From: Massilia kyonggiensis
GTDB lineage: Bacteria > Pseudomonadota > Gammaproteobacteria > Burkholderiales > Burkholderiaceae_D
Direction of reading: 5' to 3'
NCBI RefSeq assembly: GCF_024756235.1
Contig: NZ_JANUGY010000011.1
Coordinates: 91,405 to 155,404 of the forward strand
DNA: 64,000 nt
Both the position numbers and the translations under genes were made by a program. Shown here piece by piece: positions 58,747-64,000 of the stretch (position 1 is its first letter; every line of letters begins with the position of its first letter). The notes below the pieces were generated by a model. It saw only the letters and a list, made by a program, of their open reading frames with translations. It was not told the DNA's origin and did no database searches.

Positions 58747-59322
58747 ATGTCTCGTATCAAGCATCTCGTCGCTGCCGCCGGACTGGCGCTGGCGACCGTC
58801 ATCCCCACCCATGCCGCCGACCGCGGCGAGCCGTATGCACTCGTGCGCGACGGCGACCGCGGCACGAGCATCACGGGCGACAGCGCCGACTGGTCGGCCG
58901 TCAAGACCCTGCGCAAGCGGATCAGCGGCGACTTTCTATGGTTCCGCGACGGCGGCAAGCCTTATATCGTGCAGGACGCCGGCGTGCTGGCGCGGGCACG
59001 CAAGGCGTGGGAACCCGTCGACAAGCTCGGCAAGGAAATGGACGCCTACGGCCGCGAGATGGACAAGCACGGCAAGGCGATGGACGCCCTCGGCAAGGAC
59101 ATGGAACGCGCTAGCGCGGGCACGAAGCCGGACGAGGCGAAGATGCACGCGATCGAGCGCCGCATGAACGACGCCGGCAAGCCGATGGATGCGCTGGGCA
59201 AGCAGATGGATGCCCTCGGCAAGCGCATGGATGCGGAAAGCCGCACGGCCGACAAGACCGTGCGCGCCCTGATCCGCGAAGCGCTGGACAAGGGCCTGGC
59301 GCAGCCGGCGCCGCAAGTGTAA
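58747..59322 (+). CDS. Secreted protein with glycine-methionine heptad repeats
   Basis: 191 residues. The signal peptide ends THA-AD near residue 24. A globular-looking part (to about 92, with LWFRDGGKPYIVQD) is followed by seven-residue repeats of the pattern xG(K/R)xM(D/E)x: four copies at 94-121 and three at 143-163. The pattern suggests an amphipathic helix. I recall similar low-complexity tracts in other Oxalobacteraceae and Xanthomonadales, but no function. The ATG lies behind GGAGGAAAA. Confidence 0.85.
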   Translation: MSRIKHLVAAAGLALATVIPTHAADRGEPYALVRDGDRGTSITGDSADWSAVKTLRKRISGDFLWFRDGGKPYIVQDAGVLARARKAWEPVDKLGKEMDAYGREMDKHGKAMDALGKDMERASAGTKPDEAKMHAIERRMNDAGKPMDALGKQMDALGKRMDAESRTADKTVRALIREALDKGLAQPAPQV

Positions 59323-59326
59323 AAGA

Positions 59327-60934
59327 TCAGCGCAGCGGCGCGACGAGGCAGCCGTGGGCATCCAGGCTGCCGGCGTCCTGGTCCCAGCCGCGGGCGTACA
59401 GCGGCACGCCCATCCCGTCCGGCAGCACGGCCGTCGTCGACGCCAGGTTCGCGTAGACCACGATGCGCTCGCCGTCCAGGCTGCGCACCATCCCGATCAC
59501 GCCGTCCGGCAAGCCGTCGATGAAGGCGGTCGCGCCGCGGCGCAGGGCGGGGTGGCGCCGGCGGAGTTCGATCAGGGCGCTGAAGTGGGCAAACGTCGCG
59601 TGGTCGAACCTGGACCAGTCGAGGCGCCAGTCGTCGAACAGCACGGTCCAGTCGCGCCAGCCCGACTCGCCGAATTCCTGGCCCATCAGGATGTGCGGCA
59701 CGCCATCCATCGTCAGCAGCACGGCTGCCGCGGCCAGGTGTGCGTCGTGGCCGAACACGGCATCCGCGCGCGGTTGCTCCTTCTCTTCCAGCCAGCGCAG
59801 GCGCAGTGCGTCGCGCGGGAAGCTGTACGTCGATTGGTTCCAGTACTGCGCGAACTCGCGCGCGTCCGCTTCCCCGTGCGCCACGCGGCGCAGCATCTCG
59901 CGCGTGCCGCCTTCGTAGGTGAGGTCGCAGGCGGCGAGGTGGTGGAACTCATCATAGGCCTGCGAAATCAGCGCGATGTCGGGGTTCACCTGCGCCAGCG
60001 CCGCGCGGATCTCGTCGAGGAAATCCGTCGGCGTGATGTCGGAATCGTCGAAGCGCATGCCGTCCAGGCCGAAGCGTTCGACCCAGCGGCACATCGTATC
60101 GACCAGGTAGCGGCGCAGTGCGGCGTTGCTGAAATCGAAGCCTGCGAAGTACTCGCGCCGCGGCACCGCGTACATCACGTTGCCTTCGCGGTCGCGCTGG
60201 AACCACTCGGGGTGAGTCACCGTCAGCGGATGGTCGACGCTGCTGCGGTTCAGCGTCCAGTCGAACACGATGCGCATGCCGCGCGCGTGGATCGCATCCA
60301 CCAGCCGCCGCAGGCCGTCTTCGTCGCCCAGCGCCGGATCGATGGTCTCGAAGTCGCGTACCGCATATGGGTCGCCCAAGGTCCCGCGCCGGCCGGCCAC
60401 GCCGATCGGGTGGATCGGCATCATCCAGATCGTGTTCACGCCCAGGTCGGCGAGGTGGCCGAGGCGGGCGCGCACGCCGTCGAAGTCGCCGCCGAACGCG
60501 CGCACGGACAGCTGGTAGACCACGGCGTCGCGCAGCCATGCGGGGCTGGCCAACGCCTGGTGATCGCGGTACGGCACGCCCGGCGCGTCCGCACAGAGTC
60601 CCTGCCGGCGCAGGAACACGGTGCCGTCCAGGCAGACGGTGACGCAGGAATTGCCCTGGCCGTCTTCGGACATCCACGGATTGGCCGGGTCGGCGATCCA
60701 GTGCGTGTCGTCGAGTACGAACTTGTACAGGTGGCGGCCGGGCGGCAGCGGCACGGTGCAGGTCCAGCGGGTCGGCGTCACGCGCGCCAGCATGCAGGCG
60801 TCGCCCACCCAGCTGTTGAACGTGCCGGCCAGCGCGACACTGCGCAGGGTGGCCGGGCCGTCGAAGAGGAAGCGCACGCCTCCAGGGACATGGTGGGGGA
60901 GCTGGTCGGGATGGGCGTCGCGGGCGATGTGCAT
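59327..60934 (-). CDS. GH13 alpha-amylase-like protein with altered active site
   Basis: 535 residues. An N-terminal CBM48/E-set domain (VRFLFDGPATLRSVALAGTFNSW, to about 105) precedes a GH13 barrel. The nucleophile Asp296 is present in GMRFDDSD. The general acid expected in LISEAYD-like sequence is Gln325 (LISQAYD). The region-I His (N-H-T in the nearest family pattern) is Arg230 in WTLNRSSVDHP. Region IV reads FGHDAH (Asp397) instead of NHDE. No signal peptide, so cytosolic. It is probably either inactive, a binding protein, or a divergent enzyme. Confidence 0.85.
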   Translation of the reverse strand: MHIARDAHPDQLPHHVPGGVRFLFDGPATLRSVALAGTFNSWVGDACMLARVTPTRWTCTVPLPPGRHLYKFVLDDTHWIADPANPWMSEDGQGNSCVTVCLDGTVFLRRQGLCADAPGVPYRDHQALASPAWLRDAVVYQLSVRAFGGDFDGVRARLGHLADLGVNTIWMMPIHPIGVAGRRGTLGDPYAVRDFETIDPALGDEDGLRRLVDAIHARGMRIVFDWTLNRSSVDHPLTVTHPEWFQRDREGNVMYAVPRREYFAGFDFSNAALRRYLVDTMCRWVERFGLDGMRFDDSDITPTDFLDEIRAALAQVNPDIALISQAYDEFHHLAACDLTYEGGTREMLRRVAHGEADAREFAQYWNQSTYSFPRDALRLRWLEEKEQPRADAVFGHDAHLAAAAVLLTMDGVPHILMGQEFGESGWRDWTVLFDDWRLDWSRFDHATFAHFSALIELRRRHPALRRGATAFIDGLPDGVIGMVRSLDGERIVVYANLASTTAVLPDGMGVPLYARGWDQDAGSLDAHGCLVAPLR

Positions 60935-61127
60935 GTCTTTTCCAGGTTTGTTATTTGACTACATAGTTAATATTTTTTAAGGCTATGTGTCAACACTGGC
61001 ATCGTTCACATCTGTAGTATGGCTACATTGCTTGATCGTTAGTTGTCGGATTGGCCACCAGTATGGCAGCATGGCGGCGCCGTGCACGACGCGGCCACCA
61101 TCTCCGCCATTCTCACCAGGAATCTCC

Positions 61128-63218
61128 ATGCGACCTACCCTCCGCCTTGCCGTCACGACCGCTCTTGCCGTCGTGACGGGATGCGCCTCCATCGCCGCCG
61201 CCCAGACGCCGGCCCCCGCCGCCGAGCGTCCCGCCGCGTCCTTCCCGTACACGCCGGGCCTGGATGTGAACTCGATGGACCGCAGCGCCGACCCCTGCGT
61301 CGATTTTTACCAGTACGCATGCGGCGGCTGGATCAGGAACAATCCGATTCCGGCCGACCAGGCGCGCTGGTCCGTGTACGGCAAGCTGGCGCTGGACAAC
61401 CGCCGCTACCTGTGGGGCATCCTCGAAGACCTGGCGCAGCGCCAGGATGGCCGCAACGCGAACCAGCAAAAGATCGGCGATTACTTCGGCGCCTGCATGG
61501 ACGAGAAGGCGATCGAAGCACGCGGTGCGGCGCCGCTGACGCCGTATTTCGACGAGATCGCGAAGATCCAGTCGAACCGCGACCTGCCGCGCGTGCTGGC
61601 GCGCCTGCAGCTGGCGCTCGCGGATCCGGGCCTGTTCTTCGGCTTCTCGTCGAGCCAGGATTTCGCGGATTCCTCGCGCGTGATCGCGTTCGCCGTCGCG
61701 GGCGGCCTGGGCCTGCCGGATCGCGATTCGTACCTCAAGACGGACGCCAAATCGCAAGAGATCCGCACGAAGTATGTCGCGCACATCGCGAACACGTTCA
61801 AGCTGCTGGGCGATGCGCCGGCCGTGGCGCAGCGCAACGCGGCGCGCGTGATGCAGATGGAGACGACGCTGGCGAAGGCGTCGCTGTCGGCCGTCGACAA
61901 GCGCGACCCGTATAAACTGTTCCACAAGGTCGATGCGAAGGGCTTGCAGGCGTTGACGCCGGGCTTCGACTGGCACGCCTATCTCGACGAGCTGGGCGAG
62001 GGCAGCCTAAACACGTTCAACGTCACCGAACCCGCGTTCTTCAAGGCGCTCGGCAAGATGTGGAAGACGAACGGCGCGGACGCCACCCGGACATATTTGC
62101 GCTGGCACGTGGCACGCAACATGTCGCCGGTGCTGGCGTCGAACTTCGACAACGAGCACTTCGATTTCTTCAGCAAGACGCTGCGCGGCGTGCAGCAGCA
62201 GCAACCGCGCTGGAAGCGCTGCGTGGCGCTCGTCGATCACCAGCTGGGCGAGGCGCTGGGCCAGGAATTCGTCGGCCGCGCGTTCTCGCCCGCGCTGAAG
62301 GAAAAGGCGCTGCACATGACGCGCCAGATCGAAGACGCGATGAAGAAGGACATCGACGAACTCGACTGGATGAGCGCGGAGACGAAGCAGCAGGCGCACA
62401 AGAAACTGGCCGCTATCGTCAACAAGATCGGCTACCCGGACAAGTGGCGCGACTACGGCGCCTACGTCGTCAAGGCGGGCGACTTGGCCGGCAACGTCGA
62501 GCGCGGCAACCGGTTCGAAGCGCGCCGCCAGCTGGCCAAGATCGGCAAGCCCCTGGATCGTACGGAATGGGGCATGACGCCGCCGACGGTGAATGCCTAC
62601 TTCGACCCGCAGATGAACGACATCAATTTCCCGGCCGGCGTGCTGCAGCCGCCGCTGTTCGATCCGAAGATGGACGACGCGCCGAACTACGGCAACACGG
62701 GCGGCACCATCGGCCACGAGCTGACCCACGCGTTCGACGACGAGGGCCGCCAGTTCGACGCCAACGGCAACCTGAAGGACTGGTGGACGAAGAAGGATGC
62801 CAAGGCGTTCGAGGAGCGGGCCCAGTGCATCGTCGACCAGTACGCGCAGTACACGGTCGTCGACGATATCAGGATCAACAGCAAGCTTACCCTGGGCGAG
62901 GACGTGGCCGACCTCGGCGGCCTGATCCTCGGCTGGATGGCGTGGCAGGCGGAGATGGCGGCGATGCCCGAGAAGGCGCAGCCGCAGCCGCTGCGTGACG
63001 GCCTGACGCCGGAGCAGCGTTTCTTTGTCGGCTACGCGCAATGGGCTTGCGAAAACAATCGTCCGGAAAACCTGCGCGTGAGCGCGATGACGGACCCGCA
63101 CTCGCCGGGGCGCTATCGCGTAAACGGGTTGATGGTGAATATGCCGCAGTTCCAGCAGGCGTTCCAGTGCAAGGCGGGGCAGCCGATGGTGAAGGAGAAG
63201 CGCTGCAGGGTCTGGTAA
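61128..63218 (+). CDS. M13-family metallopeptidase (neprilysin-like)
   Basis: 696 residues, exported. The signal sequence ends in a region reading VVTGCASIAAAQ; a lipoprotein lipobox-like TGC is present, so lipid anchoring is possible. The zinc site is HELTH (530-534) with Glu591 and Asp595 in GEDVADLGG, and the protein ends in the family-typical CRVW. The N-terminal DPCVDFYQYACGGW and NPIPADQARW and the later VNAYFDPQMNDINFPAGVLQPP are all conserved. It cleaves small peptides outside the cytoplasm. ATG 61128 starts the first plausible signal peptide. Confidence 0.95.
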   Translation: MRPTLRLAVTTALAVVTGCASIAAAQTPAPAAERPAASFPYTPGLDVNSMDRSADPCVDFYQYACGGWIRNNPIPADQARWSVYGKLALDNRRYLWGILEDLAQRQDGRNANQQKIGDYFGACMDEKAIEARGAAPLTPYFDEIAKIQSNRDLPRVLARLQLALADPGLFFGFSSSQDFADSSRVIAFAVAGGLGLPDRDSYLKTDAKSQEIRTKYVAHIANTFKLLGDAPAVAQRNAARVMQMETTLAKASLSAVDKRDPYKLFHKVDAKGLQALTPGFDWHAYLDELGEGSLNTFNVTEPAFFKALGKMWKTNGADATRTYLRWHVARNMSPVLASNFDNEHFDFFSKTLRGVQQQQPRWKRCVALVDHQLGEALGQEFVGRAFSPALKEKALHMTRQIEDAMKKDIDELDWMSAETKQQAHKKLAAIVNKIGYPDKWRDYGAYVVKAGDLAGNVERGNRFEARRQLAKIGKPLDRTEWGMTPPTVNAYFDPQMNDINFPAGVLQPPLFDPKMDDAPNYGNTGGTIGHELTHAFDDEGRQFDANGNLKDWWTKKDAKAFEERAQCIVDQYAQYTVVDDIRINSKLTLGEDVADLGGLILGWMAWQAEMAAMPEKAQPQPLRDGLTPEQRFFVGYAQWACENNRPENLRVSAMTDPHSPGRYRVNGLMVNMPQFQQAFQCKAGQPMVKEKRCRVW

Positions 63219-63226
63219 GTGTGATG

Positions 63227-63246
63227 GCCCCCGCCTTCGCGGGGGC
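63227..63246. repeat. GC-rich palindrome after the M13 gene (REP-like)
   Basis: GCCCCCGC, a 4-base loop and GCGGGGGC form a perfect 8-bp palindrome without a T-run, 8 bases after the stop. Similar CCCCGCGAAGGCGGGG palindromes are dispersed in Massilia-type genomes (recalled, not searched). A looser GCCCCCG/CGGGGGC pair lies at 18152-18184. Confidence 0.6.
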
Positions 63247-63253
63247 AACGGTG

Positions 63254-63766
63254 TCAGCGCCGCGACGCCTGGTCGCTGAGCTGCGCTTGCAGGTGCACGA
63301 GATTGGCCTCGAAGGCCTGCATCTCCAGCCCGATCGACGTCAGGTCGAGCGCGGCCTGCCTGAGTTCGGGGAACAGCTGTTCTTCTTCCTGGCGGATATG
63401 GCTGAGGACGACATCGATGAGTTCGCGTACCAGGGACTCCGTGCGGGCCTCGTCCATCGACATGCCTTGGAGCGTCGCCAGCAGGTCGTCGACGGCGAGG
63501 TGGTCTTCCTCGAAGCGGGCGATCAGGTTCGGGTCCACCCGGCGTACGCCGGGATAGAAGACGCCTTCCTCGAGGCGCGAGTGCATGTGGATCGCCTGGA
63601 TCAGCTGGGTCGCCGCCTGCTTCCTGACGTCGGCGCTTTGCGTGTTCTGGTACGCGTCGGCGAGCTTGCGCACCAGGTCGTGGTCGCGCAGCAGGGCCTG
63701 GACGGGATTGTCGACGGGGAACGCGTCCTGCGTTCTCGACCGTACGGGGTCGTCTGTCGTTGCCAT
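63254..63766 (-). CDS. Hemerythrin HHE-domain protein
   Basis: 170 residues. The HHE cation-binding helices are visible: VQALLRDHDLVRKLAD, AIHMHSRLEEGVFYPGV, RFEEDHLAVDDLLATL and VLSHIRQEEEQLFPEL, giving His and Glu/Asp ligands for a di-iron or similar centre. Such proteins sense or bind oxygen or NO, or protect Fe-S clusters. Start MATTDDPV is behind GAGGAGAAA. It is convergent with the M13 gene. Confidence 0.93.
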   Translation of the reverse strand: MATTDDPVRSRTQDAFPVDNPVQALLRDHDLVRKLADAYQNTQSADVRKQAATQLIQAIHMHSRLEEGVFYPGVRRVDPNLIARFEEDHLAVDDLLATLQGMSMDEARTESLVRELIDVVLSHIRQEEEQLFPELRQAALDLTSIGLEMQAFEANLVHLQAQLSDQASRR

Positions 63767-63933
63767 GGGTTTCTCCTCAACGGTTGCCCGGCATATTCCG
63801 ATATGCCGTCAGGGTTTCATCCTACTCCCCGGTCACCCGTGCACCGTGTTAGGTAACGCACCGTCGGTTGTGTCTGCAACGATCGCTTGTCAAAAAAAAG
63901 GCTGTGTTCGCGGTAAGTCGGTAACGCGCTCGT

Positions 63934-64000
63934 TTAGCCGAGCTGGGCCGCAGCGCACAGCAGATGAGCCGGCTTCGTGAGACGACGATCGTCCAGCACG
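63934..64000 (-). CDS. 3' end of an unidentified gene, cut by the window edge
   Basis: On the minus strand 21 codons (VLDDRRLTKPAHLLCAAAQLG) end at a TAA at 63934-63936. The run is short and could be chance, but it reads like a protein C-terminus and runs off the right edge. No family can be named. Confidence 0.35.
   Translation of the reverse strand, partial: VLDDRRLTKPAHLLCAAAQLG

Noticed and set aside
63585..63980. Plus-strand open frame at the right edge
   Set aside because: It is antisense to the hemerythrin-like gene, and its product has no recognisable feature.

Overview
The window is a high-GC bacterial chromosome segment. Protein sequences and gene order (def-fmt beside lysM-dprA-smg-topB; rplM-rpsI-argC-bactofilin-erpA; anmK-M23-tyrS-dtd; dusB-fis-purH-ruvCAB) point to a betaproteobacterium of the Oxalobacteraceae, most likely of the Massilia/Telluria group. 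That placement is inferred from recognition of the sequence, not from a search. Apart from two genes cut by the window edges, nearly all genes look intact. I saw no phage, insertion sequence, CRISPR array, rRNA or tRNA.

Region by region. (1) 1-5949: a complete carotenoid glycoside pathway, crtE-crtX-crtY-crtI-crtB on the minus strand as a tightly overlapping operon, with the 3' part of crtZ converging on crtB. It would convert FPP to zeaxanthin glucosides. (2) 6120-18223: housekeeping genes metH, fmt-def, a LysM protein, dprA, smg and topB, plus an orphan BrnA-like repressor. (3) 18239-28158: two ABC-2 export systems. One encodes a permease fused to an M1-type aminopeptidase; the other is a NatAB-like pair behind a secreted alpha/beta hydrolase. 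Between them lie coq7, an osmC-family gene and an unrecognised gene. (4) 28278-31721: rplM-rpsI, a repeat cluster, argC, a bactofilin gene with a strongly folded leader, and erpA. (5) 31770-39010: an accessory block with a GH8 exo-oligoxylanase and a GH3 glycosidase in tandem, Dabb and DUF2145 proteins, a nitroreductase and a divergent LysR regulator. It seems to interrupt an otherwise familiar erpA-anmK-M23-tyrS order. (6) 38998-50344: anmK, M23 endopeptidase, tyrS-dtd, YbhB, a histidine phosphatase, dusB-fis, purH and ruvCAB; ruvC is preceded by a perfect-core LexA box. (7) 50385-64000: small membrane and secreted proteins, valS, a secreted subtilase, an orphan ANTAR response regulator, glutathione-dependent formaldehyde dehydrogenase, a heptad-repeat secreted protein, a GH13 protein lacking expected catalytic residues, an M13 metallopeptidase and a hemerythrin-like protein.

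The points most worth a second look are the GH13 protein with altered active-site motifs, the permease/aminopeptidase fusion without a GAMEN motif, a GGGGTCAGAGCAC repeat family at two loci, the LexA box overlapping the purH terminator tail, the hairpin-rich bactofilin leader, and the Pantoea-like carotenoid gene order.
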